NCBI GenBank assembly: GCA_025094145.1
Contig: JALLLS010000001.1
Coordinates: 62,001 to 126,000, forward strand
DNA: 64,000 bases
Direction: 5' to 3'
From: Spinellus fusiger
Taxonomy: Eukaryota; Mucoromycota; Mucoromycetes; Mucorales; Phycomycetaceae
Part shown: positions 45,220 to 56,744 of the stretch, piece by piece
Numbering within the stretch: position 1 is the first letter of the stretch
Layout: the number at the start of each line of letters is the position of its first letter
Notes under the pieces: model-generated
The model's database searches: none
Told to the model about the DNA's origin: nothing
What the model saw: the letters and a program-made list of their open reading frames with translations, nothing else
Translations under genes and position numbers: made by a program

Positions 45220-45351
45220 AGAAAGTCCGAAAAAAAGAGAAAATATATAGAAAAAGAAAGAAGAAAAAGAAAAAAAAAGAAGAAAAATAGAATGTATATT
45301 TTATAGGTTATTATTATTCATTGCATAAGCACTTATAATACGTTGTAATTC

Positions 45352-47499
45352 CTAAGCATGAATAGAGTGAATGATGTGGGCTAATTGGACTTTACCTGTT
45401 CGAGATCCTCCAGGTTGGAGAAGGCGGTCTGTTCCGGTCCAAGCATAGGCTCTTACTGTGTCTGTAAGTAGAGTGTCCCATGCTTTACCAGTGCTGCCAA
45501 AGCATTACTGGGTAGAGTGTCGAGTATTTTACTGGGAGGATGGCCAAGTTGTACTACCTTTCTGAGAATGATTCCTAATGCATGGGTAGGGGTGGATGCC
45601 ATCAGTGTATACTGTACTTGATGCTGAGGTAGAGAAGTACTACGTAGCACTCCATGAGGCATGATGATGTCAACACTATCCTCACCAGAGCGAGCCACTG
45701 CCATCCATACAGTGCACGGTGGTGTTTCAGAAGAAGAAGCCGCCAGTGCACTCGTCAATTTCTGCAGAATGATTTCTATTTCTGCAGTCAGTGGTACATG
45801 TGTCAGTGTTCTTTTTGAGGGATGTGTCTTTAGCCATGGGTTGGACTGAAGAATTAACCGTGGGAGAGGATGGGGTTTTTCCTGTAGTGTTTCTGCTAGG
45901 ATGGCTGTATTGCACAGTGGTTGTTCTATGTAGATGTGCAGATGTGTAGATGTATAGATGTGTGAATATACAAACACATATACACATATACACATATACA
46001 CATATACACATATACAAGACAGTGCATTCACTCTTCACTTACCTTTGTCTGCTTCTGTCAGAGTAAAACAAGGCATTTCTTGTCGCTGAAATGTCTCTTC
46101 ATTACCAAGAGTAAGGTGGAATTTATTACACGCAATACGAATACATTCATGCACAGTGGCCTTTTTTGGCATTGCAATTATTTTATCAATTCTCTCGGGA
46201 CACACCTCTAACCCTATTCTCTTACTCATTCTGGAAGGAAGATAGGTGATTTTGACATGGAGCTGTTCTTCCCTCTCATTGACACTTCGAATGCGTTTAT
46301 GGAGATAGAATCTTATTGAACATTCTTCTTGTTTTTTGGTCTTTTGTCTACTTGATGTCCTATTAGGACTGAAATCAGCTGCATTCAAGTGGTGCGAGCA
46401 TTGTTTAAAATGATGGAGAGATGGCATGGGTGTTGTGAAGTGATTGGTTAAGGACTTAAACATAGCGAGCGGCTTATCTTCAGGGGACAAGATAATCTCT
46501 TCATGGTCCACAGAGGCAAGGGAAAGATAGTATTCCACACCACTGGTACTGAGTTTTCGCATGGCTTTGGCCTCAATCTGGGAGATATGAAAACGCTCCA
46601 TGGCCTGCATTAACATCTCTTCTGCACACATATTCTTGGTGACAAGCACAGAATTATAAGTGACACCGACATGAAGATTACCAGCATAAACACGCAGTAC
46701 ACTGCTCAACTCTTCTTCCTTTTCCTTTTCTTCTTTTAGTATTGGCTGCATGAACTGTTCTCTGTCATCAATGGAGTTTCGATCTCCTTTTCCACGCGAA
46801 AACAATCGCCAAAATACATCTGTTTTCTTCTTTTCTTTTTCATCATTCTTTGGTGAATGTGCAGATAAAGTGGATTCCCGGACCCAATGATCCTGGGCCA
46901 TGGGTGGGAGGGGTTTTTCGTGTTCTGTATAGGTATCTCTCCATACTCCCTCTTCTTCACATGTCCAATGTGACTGCACTCTCACTGTTCCCGATAGGCG
47001 CACTTTCTTCTGTTGGTGTTTGGGGAGCCATGGGGTGGGGTGTGAATCTATACCCACCATCTTATCATGTCAATAGATGAACGGAAAGAAATAGCCACCC
47101 TACCTCTGCATTCTTGTGTTTGTTTAGACGAGAAAGCCGTTCAAATGGAGTCTGGTTGTTGAATGATCTGTCAATAAAGGAAGAAATAAAATAAAAAGAA
47201 AGACTTGCCTCAATATTCTCGGCTGGAAGATAGCCCACTTGTGAGGATTTTAGAACTTTAATCAACCACCAGTAGGCATTGCTGTCATCTACCAGTATAA
47301 GTGCATCTCCTTTAACTACAGACACTTGTCCTTCCACAGTAGCCACAAAGTTATGAAGGGCATAGACAAGGTCAAAGTTGATATCTTCGTCGGGAATACT
47401 GAGGATAGAAGTTGAGGTCACTTTGTCGTTATCGTTCAAAGCGCTTGTTTTCTGTAACACGGGATCCTTGGTTTGGTGCGATGTGCTAGCTACAAGCAT
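45352..47499 (-). CDS. SH3 and Ras-association domain scaffold protein, five exons
   Basis: A 610-aa fungal scaffold, probably at sites of polarised growth. Exons (minus): 47499-47209, 47151-47104, 47009-46043, 45925-45509, 45461-45352. Intron 1 is GC-AG (GCAAGT donor); the others are GT-AG. SH3: residues about 44-97 (LVYALHNFVATVEGQVSV ... YWWLIKV ... GYLPAENIE), followed by TPFERLSRLNKHKN. Ras-association domain: about 216-303 (LRVYAGNLHVGVTYNSVLV ...). A second ubiquitin-like stretch lies around 350-420. The last exon (residues from about 575: VRAYAWTGTDRLLQPGG) is found only if a 47-nt intron is removed; if retained, the protein ends after 592 residues. I recognise the architecture but not a named orthologue. 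Confidence 0.8.
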
Positions 47500-49393
47500 C
47501 CTTTCTGTGTGCTATTCCTTAGACATAGGCTTCAGAGAAGAAGCAATAAAGATCAGATAAGAATACAGGACACAACAAAAAGGAGGCTTCTATGCATGTG
47601 ATCTGTGTCAAAGTGTTTGTTATACTCATGTACTATTTCACAAGTGTAACATGACGGTATCTTGCTGTGTCAAGAACGCGTTTAGAAAGACTCCTGATAT
47701 GTGTAGGGTTGTGTTCTTTATGGAGTAGTTATTGTGTAGGATACTTCAGCAGCATGAATGCTATATCAATAGGAAGGATAGACAGGTCATATCTGTTGCA
47801 TACATGGCAATGGTATTTGTCTGGGGTTATCCTTCCATCCTACAGATAAGAGTCACAAGAGTTAATGCATTGAATAAATACACCACACCACCCTGTTACT
47901 GTTGCTAGGGGCAGTGTTCAAAAACAAGAAACAAAAGATATGTTTGGTCATTTTAAAATGTATATTTCTCAAAGATACAAAACATTAGGTCTTCATCTAG
48001 TGATGGAACTGTTCTATGATATGCTATTCACCCTCCACACCAATTGTTTATTGGAAACATAAGAATTCAGTCCATTACCATTTTCAACAATAGCATAAGG
48101 GATGCATATCTAGAGAATAAACCAAACTCTGTAATACCTTCTGCTTAAGTACACCAACTGTCTATAATTCATAAGTATGTAGTGTCTATTCTTTTCTTTT
48201 CTCTTCTCATTGGCAGATTCAATGTAATATTGAGAATGATACTGATCAAGGGGGTTATTATGTAAACAATTGAGTTTGCTATGTTTTTTCTTTCTTTTCT
48301 TAACCTCATTCTGTCTCTTCAATGACAGATTGACTAGTCAATGTCCTCTGGCATGTTTATTTACTACTACTTTATTATTTATTTATTATTATTATTATTA
48401 TATTAGGAATTATTCAGTAGTAATAATCGCAGTGTTATGGAGACAAAGGAAATCATTTGGTAAAGTCAATGAGCTGGTGAACAAGGTCTTTACGGACTAT
48501 TCCGTGTTACTATGATGATCTGGAAAGATAGTCATTGTACGACCTTTTCATTGGGTGGAAGACGATTGGTTTCACATGAGACAGCCTTGAGGTTGTTCGG
48601 AGACGCTGTTTTATTTACTAGAAATTTTCTGTGGTGGTTGGTAGGGTATTTTCTGTTTAAATTATGTCAATCATCCGCTATACTACTATCTAGCCATAGG
48701 AACATCATTTGCTTTGTGTTCAATTTATAAAGTATGAAGTGACTGTATCGTTATAAAAGAGACAATAAACGTGCTATTGCTATTGATATTGATACTAAAA
48801 GGCTCTAATGACACCATTTATATAATAATGAGAGATATTCCACCCAAAAAGAATCGATACTCTTCATTTCAATAGTCTGTGTATAAGCCAAAGATTGCCA
48901 AGTCATCTCTATGAGTAACAAACAATAAAAGAAATAAAGTTATTCAGCATCCAAACCCACCACCATGGACCTACTACAAGAGTCTTACACAGACAAGAGC
49001 ATGTTGTGACTGTATATATTAAGATAGGCTTACTATTGAATGTGTTCTATTGATAATTCAGTGGCAATAGTCTGTACTTGTCAGTAGATTTATTCCAAGT
49101 CACTCTTCAAATAATCCAACACAGATTTCTCAGAAACGATATTTACTACTAAATAAAGTCGAAATATTAGTATAATAGAGAGATGATTTCTCTGATGCGT
49201 AGGATAACCACCAGTCTGTTGTATCGGTGTTTAAATAGAAAAGTATACAGTCACTTCATTGGATTACTTGCGATTTTATGAGGACCTTACCGGTTGTGCG
49301 CTTTAGTTACCAACAAGCAGAAGCCACTTGCTGAACTTAGCCCACCAACACTCGAATATCTATTCTATTTATCAGAGAGTTCGATTAGAAACA
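47500..49393. other. Intergenic, no gene recognised
   Basis: The two flanking genes diverge, so both ends are promoters. Open frames at 47667 and 48512 are short and match nothing known. A TTA trinucleotide run lies near 48370-48400. Confidence 0.5.
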
Positions 49394-50802
49394 ATGTCTA
49401 ATCCATTAGATATAATTGAGAGAACCAGAAAATACAATGAGTTTATTCACAACCTCATGCAGTTCCATGCCAGAAAAGGGTAACCTACTAAAACCACCTA
49501 CTTTATTTATTCTGCCAACAGTACTCGGCTGCAAACAGAACCCGTCTTGGGTGGTAAAAAGTTGGATTTATTAAAGCTCTATGAGGCTGTTCTAGAGGCA
49601 GGTGGATTTGACAAGGTACCTATTATTATTTTTTTTCTATCAAACGCCTCGGATAATAACCCCAGGATGGATTCTGACCGTAAGAGCTAGGTGACAAAGA
49701 ATCGAGGTTGGAAACAAGTGGGGGACATATTTCAATTTCCATCGACTTGCACCAACAGTGCCTACATTCTTAAAGGTCTTTACATTCGTAATCTGGTAAT
49801 TGAGTAGACTCTTATGTGAAATCAGTTGACTCACAAAAAGGCATTTTGTGTGGAGTAGTTGGGGTGGGAGGAGGAAAAAATATGGAGGAAGAATTGGACT
49901 CCTCCTAAAGAACTCTTGGGACCAGAAGCTCACAAGGTATCAACACTTGCTGGAAAATCTTATAATAAGTACAGTCATCGTAAGTGTACTGATGCTTCGA
50001 ATACAGTCATTGAATAAGATGTGTTGATTAGCACCAAAACCAGTGACCTCTTCATTCACTCGTACCTACAAACCCATTCGGCCTGATCTCAGTCACAAAC
50101 ATCTTCACAAACATCTCCATCAACATCTCCACCAACATCTCCACCAACATATTCAACAATACCATCAACAATACCACCAACACTATCATCAATACCATCA
50201 TCAGTATCAGCACCCCTATCAGCACTCCTATCAGCATCAGCATCAACATCAACATCAACATCAATATGATCAGTACCAAGACAATTACCATGATTCATAT
50301 TACCATCCCAACTCCCAGCAGTCTGAGGATGTACTTGCACTTCCTCCTGGATGTCCTGTGCTTGCACTGGAAAACTGTCCTTCACTCGATCATATTTCAA
50401 TCACAGATGAACACAGCCAATGCCTAGTTTCTGAAAATCACCAAAAAGTCTTTCCTAATCACACCCATTCGCCAGATAACATTTGTGCCAATGATTGTTC
50501 AGGTAGGCTCATATCATTTTATTATGTCACTGACAAATACCTGAATAGAAAATAAATTCGACAATGAGACGCGACAGCGTATATTGCATGACCTTCAACA
50601 AGGCACTCAAGTTGATGCAGAATGGGCTCTAAATAGTATTATTTCTCTATCATGCCAGTGTACCGACCAGCTTCGACTTGATAAGATACCAAATCTTATT
50701 GACTTATTGATGTGTCAAGATGATTCTTGTATAAATGAACATGCCTGTGTAGAATCTGAACAAGATATTTTTAATACTATGGGGATTGGCCTAGATAATT
50801 AA
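49394..50802 (+). CDS. ARID-domain protein (RSC9/ARID2-like), six exons
   Basis: A likely DNA-binding subunit of an RSC/PBAF-type chromatin remodelling complex. Exons: 49394-49479, 49522-49615, 49691-49795, 49859-49979, 50032-50502, 50549-50802; GT-AG, 376 aa. Residues about 10-105 make an ARID: FIHNLMQFHARKG, LDLLKLYEAVLEAGGFDKV, RGWKQVGDIF, then the AYILKGLYIRNLLGWEE helix. Exon 5 encodes a His/Gln/Tyr-rich tract (about residues 153-225). DNETRQRILHDLQQGTQVDA then AEWALNSIISLS matches the segment that opens the helical repeat region of RSC9. The family normally continues for several hundred residues, so this protein is short; the C terminus may be lost or the gene may be truncated. Confidence 0.8.
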
Positions 50803-51624
50803 AATACCACTTACTTGAACAATATTTATAGTATAGACATTATAATTCACTCTGTCTATTATTTATTTATAAAATAAAATAAAATAAAATAACATCATCT
50901 ATAAATTTAGTCTAAAGATTTGATATTATAAATTACTTTAGTAGCGTAAATATTCTCCTAAAGTGTTTAGTATTGAACTATCCAGCAAAACTTTTAAAAT
51001 TGATGACAAGAAAAGAATGTTTAACTAAAAAAAATAACTATTGTTTGTAAGTATATCTGGAAAATATAACACATGTGTATCAATAATCCATTATTCAATA
51101 GAATTCGAGTGTAAGTCCAATTTTAATTAAAGAAGTTACTATTTAGTCACAAAGTTGTGTAGATATTCAACATTGTATATTTTCTCCTGGTAATAGTTTA
51201 AAGATAAATAGCAACATTGACACGAATATTCTACGTTTCATCTATAGTATGATTCATAGAAAGTTCATGACTTATATACATATAGATTGATAATATACAT
51301 AATAGTGAGTTAAGAAAGGCCAAAACAGTATTTTAATTGAGATAAACAGCAGATGAATCACAAAAAAAACAATTTGAATATTGATGATCAAGTCTATTGT
51401 CACATTAATATTCGTCCTGCACTCTCTTCTTTTTTCTCTCTCATGAAGTCACTCTCTTTCATAGAATTTCAAGAAAACAGATGAATATTTAACAATCAGA
51501 ACTATTGGAATATATTCACAGAGAAAGATTGGGATAGAGAAAATGGATGAAAGTGATGAGAGTTGATATAGCTACGCCCTAAAATTTAAATAAATAATGA
51601 GTCTTATCGGAGATGTAATTACTA
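50803..51624. other. AT-rich intergenic DNA
   Basis: Contains the 3' flank of the ARID gene with TAAAATAAAATAAAAT runs at 50870-50892. I see no gene. Confidence 0.5.
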
Positions 51625-52844
51625 AACACCAGGATATTTTTGGGATATGTAAGGAAATATACTGAGAATAAAATTGCAATATTATTATGATTGACTAATA
51701 TGTTTTAAAATGCTTTTTCGCTGTCTAAATGGGCTATTTCAAACTCTACCTGCCTGTTTTAGCAATGGCTATTGACTTTGTAATTAAAAAGTATAGAATT
51801 AGCTGTAAAGAAAGAAATAGAACAAGAATCACCCCAAAATTACAACTCAGTCACTGATATTCTTCTCTTAACATAATGTGTTATCCTTAAGCCCACAGTA
51901 TTTGCAACATAACACTGCTTAAGAAAAATGTATTATAAGACACACATAATTAACTCTAGTGGTCATTGTCCATAAAATAGAACCAAATTCACTTATATTG
52001 AGAACATTATAGTCATTTATTGACTCAATATTAATAATCACTTTAGTAACTATGTTATTGTAACTGGTATTAACAGTGGTGCTTAATGAGAACTAAGTAT
52101 TGTTTCTAATACTGGGCTTTAGGCTCAAGGCAAATGAAGTGTGAATTGTTTGACTTGTGAATTTTATGGGTGGAGGCTAGTGTATACCCCACCAGAATAG
52201 AAAAAGAAAGATTATTTGTTTTGATAATCCCGTCCTTTTGTTATTTCCCACACTGCACATACAACCTAACATTCAAGTACTCGTCAAGATGAGCATAACT
52301 GAGCAAGGTAATGTGCCATTATTAACAAACAGAAACAATAAAGAGAGGTGATAGACAATACCAAGGACTATTCTGAAAGTAAAAAGGTAAGCAGTATCTT
52401 CATCTGGGCTTAAGCTCGTTGTATTTCACAAGACACTCATTGTATTGTTATTAATAAGCAAAGACTCCTTTCAAGTCAGTCTCAGGTGATCTTCTATACT
52501 GTCTAAGATCTCTAGGGTATACTCCTGAGCATAGTTATCTATCTCTCAAGGATAAATCACAAGGCTTTTAGGTTGTGGATTCTATTGCTATGAGGGAATG
52601 CACTTGGGCAGTAGCTAGTCATAATACAGTATTATCTATACTATTACAATAAACACTTCTATTCATAAACAATATATTCTATTGATAATACAATTTGATA
52701 TTGAGTTATCCACAAAAGGAAACGAATATTTGGATATCCGCAAACCTTTGATTTTAAACACAGATCCATAAAAGGTGAGGTTTTTCTTTTACGTAAAAGA
52801 AAGGAGATATCACCGCTTAAAGGCCAGAAAAATCTCCTGGTGTG
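51625..52844 (-). mobile_element. TIR transposon family 'A', copy 3 (cleanest, non-autonomous)
   Basis: 1,220 bp between TA dinucleotides (51623-51624, 52845-52846), inverted relative to copies 1 and 2. Ends AACACCAGGATATTTTT and, at the other side, AAAAATCTCCTGGTGTG are inverted repeats of about 15-17 bp. It lacks the LTR and SINE insertions seen in the other copies and so shows the empty sites. A 16-bp palindrome TCTTTTACGTAAAAGA lies at 52787-52802. No protein is encoded. Confidence 0.8.
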
Positions 52845-52846
52845 TA

Positions 52847-53270
52847 GAAACAACATAAAATAGCAAATTCTACATTGCAAATAAAAAAAAGTCGTCTTAT
52901 CCTTGGATTCCAAAGAAGGGTGGTTTATATCCTTAGGTCAATTATAGTCGTTGGTTCTTGCTCTGTACTTTTTTGTCCTCTTTGTTTGTCCCTTTTGTTG
53001 GTCCGTCGTTAGGAAGGTTGTCGTTATCTGTTCTCTCGTGCCCCCACAGACCTACTCTCAGTGTCCCTTCCAGACTATCACAACCATAGTTCTCGCAGCC
53101 ATAAAGAACTGAGTTCCCAATCTTCCATTTAAGAGCCCACCTCCAGCGCATACACTTGCAAGAGCAGCCAGCCCTTCCCCGAGGTCCTGCGTGTCTTAAG
53201 AACGTACCCTTTGCCCAAACGTACACATACTATACATATTGCCAAGAAATGTTGATCCTTTTTTTAGTCA
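52847..53270 (-). repeat. Dispersed repeat R3, copy 1
   Basis: About 400 bp repeated inverted at 60095-60515. Shared blocks include AAGACACGCAGGACCTCG, the ACGGACCAACAAAAGGGACA block, CAAGAACCAACGACTATAAT and CTTTGGAATCCAAGG. GC content is higher than the surroundings. A frame of 94 codons runs through it, but the other copy is not open in the same way. It could be a solo LTR or retroposon; I found no clear ends. Confidence 0.7.
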
Positions 53271-53947
53271 GGTAGTTATCAATTATGACTAAATAAAATG
53301 AGAAAATATGAGTCAGTTTTTTTTTTTTTTACTATTGAGCAGATAAAATATACTGACTGTCTTTATCAGTAACATGAGGAGCGCCCAAAGAAGAGGTAGG
53401 GAAACAGCGTAACATTTCTCTTTGAACAGATATAATGTAAGGAAAATATTTACGTTCTGAAAAATCTGGTAATTATTCATGTTTAGTGATAAATATGTCT
53501 ATCTGTAAGGGACCACTGGAAACAGGTAGGAAGAAGGTACTAAGTGTTGTGCGTATGAGACGAGATATAGTAGATAGTATAAGCTGATAACAGATATCAG
53601 AATGCGGATTTTATTATGACAATTGGATAGGTATTTATATGATTGTTTCTATGGTACTATCCAATTACTAAGTGACATATGCTATACGAATAATAAAGGA
53701 GTGTATGATCAGTGACATAGAAGTGATGCGAAATAAAGGAGTGATGTTGATGGCGGGGATATGGTGTAAAAAGGAGTGTTCAGATTAGGTCATCACACTA
53801 TCTCATCACAAATTCTTTTCTGGATTTCTGGATGGTATGATAAGAATAGGAAAATTCTTTCAATTACAACAGCAGTAGTGTCTGTTCCAGCAGAAATTAT
53901 GTCATCTAAGAAATCTGTTTAGTCTTGTGAAATTTTGAGAATCTGTA

Positions 53948-55478
53948 CACCTTTTTCGGAAAGTATTCACACAACCTCAGAAAAAAATCGCACACTTTTT
54001 TTTTTTACTTTTCGCACACTTTTTTTTTTTACTTTTCGCACACTTTATATTTTACTTTTCGCACAATTTTATAAATTCTTTTTGCACAAAGTGTGCGAAA
54101 TTTATTAAAGGGTATGTCTACTTAAACATGTTTCAAATTTCAAAGAAGAGTAATAACAAAATCCCTTAAGATCACTGATAAGAACATTGCTACATACTTC
54201 AGTGATCCTCATGTTTAACGTCTCATTTTCTAAGGGCTTTTCTCTTTTAAGCCTACTTTTCACAACAGACCAGAATTGCTCGATGGGATTAAGCTCAGGA
54301 GAGTACAGTAGAAGGTATACACATTTGTAGCCGCGACTTTCAATAAGTCTGCTAATACTTTCAGCTGTGTGGATAGGTGCATTATCTATTATTATATAGT
54401 TTCCTTTAAATTCATTGTAAAGATCAAAAATATCCAAAGTGCTTGCAATAAAGTTAAATTAATGACCAGTAACTGTTTCAGTAGTTTTCTGCATTTTGGT
54501 TGTTCCATTTGCTTTTCTTTTTCTTGGTGAAGAATTATAAGGCACTCTTACTTTAACATTAATAATGCCATGAGAAGATATAGCTCCCAAAATTTTTGTT
54601 GTTTTTGCTCTTGTTGTGGGCTGAACAACCTCTACTCTGGTTCTTTTCTTTGACCAAGCCATGGTTCTTTTCAGATTTATATGAAAAGCGGACTCATCAA
54701 TAAACATATAGTTACTATTGTAATCCATGTCTGTTTAGTTCCATCTGATAACCCAGTCAAATCTTTTCTCAATACTCTCAGGCGAGTTTCTTTCCTTTGA
54801 ATAAAGGTGTGCTTTCTTAAATGACAAGACACACTTTTCTGTCATAAAGCTGTAAAACATTGTCTTGGCAACTTTTAAGTCTTTGAACTGTTCAGTAAGA
54901 CTGTCCATTGCTTGATCTAACGTTGCAGAAGGGTGATCCAAAAACTTTTCAGAAAGATGTTTCTTATGGTCTTCATTTAATAATGCTGGTCGGCCTCTTT
55001 TTGGGATCTCTACTGGCTCAACTTCGAGATCTCTGTTCATATTTTGTGTGATTTTTTCCTGATCTCTTTCAAGCCAGTCGTATGCGGTTCAACGAGCAAT
55101 ACCCAACTGCTTAGCTGCTTTACCTACAGTCATATCTAGTTCATAAACCAGATGAAAAAAGTGACCTTTAATATCATCACTATGTTTCATGTAGTAAAAT
55201 ACAGGTAATGAAATAGTTGTAGCCTTTTTGGTGACCTTGGGTTTTGGTTGAGGCTTCTCGGGTGGTTTTAAGTCCAAGTAAGTACTGTAGTCTACGATGT
55301 TTTGAAGAGGAAAAGATTATTTATCTACATCCATCAATATGGGCTCATTGCCTGATTCATCGATAGTATTTCCCTATCCATCTTCATAGTATATTTGTAA
55401 GCTCATTGTTGAAAAATAGTATTTCGAAAAGTGTGTGATTTTTTTTTGAGGTTGTGCGAATACTTTCCGAAAAAGGTG
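53948..55478 (-). mobile_element. IS630/Tc1-like DNA transposon, near full length
   Basis: 1,531 bp between TA dinucleotides (53946-53947, 55479-55480), inserted in the P450 pseudogene. Ends CACCTTTTTCGGAAAGTATT are inverted repeats with very few differences over about 50 bp. Inside the left end, CGCACACTTT is repeated three times with TTTACTTTT spacers (53990-54070), the likely transposase-binding array. Deleted relatives lie at 28475-29190 and 22180-22522, and a possible end at 63816. Confidence 0.9.
54105..55406 (-). pseudogene. IS630-like transposase, in-frame stops only
   Basis: A DDE transposase readable in a single frame of 434 codons from ATG 55406. Order: an acidic N terminus, the HTH of LDMTVGKAAKQLGIAR, YDWLERD, the RGRPALLNEDHKKHL linker, FIDESAF (first Asp), IIIDNAPIHT (second Asp) and SPELNPIEQFW (Glu); I count 34 residues between the last two. 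Stops: two before the HTH (about 55374 and 55317), TGA 55089, TAA 54735 and TAA 54459. I see no frameshift. The TGA at 55089 sits where the 22-kb relative has CAA. Confidence 0.88.
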
Positions 55479-56744
55479 TATTTAATTCAACTTAGAATTA
55501 CAATGAAATTTTTTTCCTCGAATTGGATCTTTTCATTTGATTCGTATTTTTTTTTGAATGCTGAATTGGTGTCGCTCTCGAAGGTTTCTTTAAGTAACTT
55601 CTTCATGAGAGGGTCACATGAATTACGAACCCATCTACAGTCTTTCTTATCTTTACCACTTATGTAATCTATAAAAGACAAGACGGGAATGTATGAGCTT
55701 ATGTCATCTTCAAAACTAGCCTTTTTTTATATATAGAAACATCAATTGTGTCTATAATATCTTTTTAAAATGAATCCTCAGATGAATCAATACGTATTGC
55801 ACAACAGAATGTTAATATCATATTAAGAGAGGTGAAGACAGTATAGTTAAATGGATTCACACTCTTCTTTGATTTCGTTTGTGTTATCAATTCTTTTACT
55901 TGGCTTTCGGCTTAAAGAAAAAGTATATCATTAGAATCATTCACAGCCTTGGGTGCTAAGAAGGTGTTAATTATGATAAACAGCTAATAGAGTCAAAAAC
56001 TTATGAATTATATATACTGGCTGCTCTTGAACTCTTCCATCTCTTTCCATATTCACCAAAGATGATACCTCTAAAGTTCAAAGAGAAAATAAAATCAGAC
56101 CTCTATATATTTCATTCATTTATTTCATTTTACCTTCCATCATAACTGTGATACTTAGTAATAAATGCATTGGGAGAACGTGAGGAAGTGTTAATCCCAT
56201 TAGTTACGAATATTCTATGGGCAATTCCTGGATCAGATATAATGATAAAATATTTTACACCCATCTTGATATGAATAATGGGCCCTGAAAATATATAAGT
56301 TGGTATATGCTAACATGAATAGAACACACTATTTACCTAATTCTTTATGCCATTCATGAAGTTTAAGTTGAGGAGACTTAACAAGGTGTGGTATGTGGCC
56401 TAAAAATACATGATGAATCTTTCAATAATTCATGTTATAGTTCTTATCAACAATTGGGTAGCTTCCTTTTGGCATTGGGATTGAGTCGAAGTCTTAGGCT
56501 TTCTCCTTTTTCATAATGTAATAAGCTGAATAGGCAGCTGTAACAAGAGCTACAGCACTTATCAGTGGATTATTGAATGATTCAAAAGTACCACTGATAG
56601 TTTTTGAATAGAGAAATAACAATAAAGACATTTAATGAAGAGAAATAAGTGAGAAAATTAAGCCAAAATTCTGGTATAAATATTGAGTTTTTTTTATTTG
56701 CCCTATTTCGAAACTGTATTCTAGTATGTAGCATGTTTTTATTA

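Larger units (their letters stand above)
53345..56631 (-). pseudogene. Cytochrome P450 pseudogene, broken by a transposon (P450 gene 3)
   Basis: On the minus strand, from ATG 56631: a membrane anchor, a stop in place of a residue after MKKEKA, PMPKGSYPIV, the GHIPHLVKSPQLKLHEWHKE exon, GPIIHIKMGVKYFIIISDPG, GIIFGEYGKRWKSSRAA, NPFNYTVFTSLNMILTFC and SFIDYISGKDKKD at about 55650. The IS630-like element 53948-55478 then interrupts it. The gene resumes with DDIISAGTDTTAVV at about 53930 and, after a further insertion of about 330 bp of unknown DNA (53472-53800), DFSERKYFPYIISVQREMLR at about 53440. Several stops are present, and the PERF and haem exons are absent. It is a distinct, older paralogue of the two intact genes. 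Confidence 0.88.

Noticed and set aside
50052..50400. Antisense Val/Leu-rich and Asp-rich frames
   Set aside because: They mirror the His/Gln codon repeat of the ARID gene.
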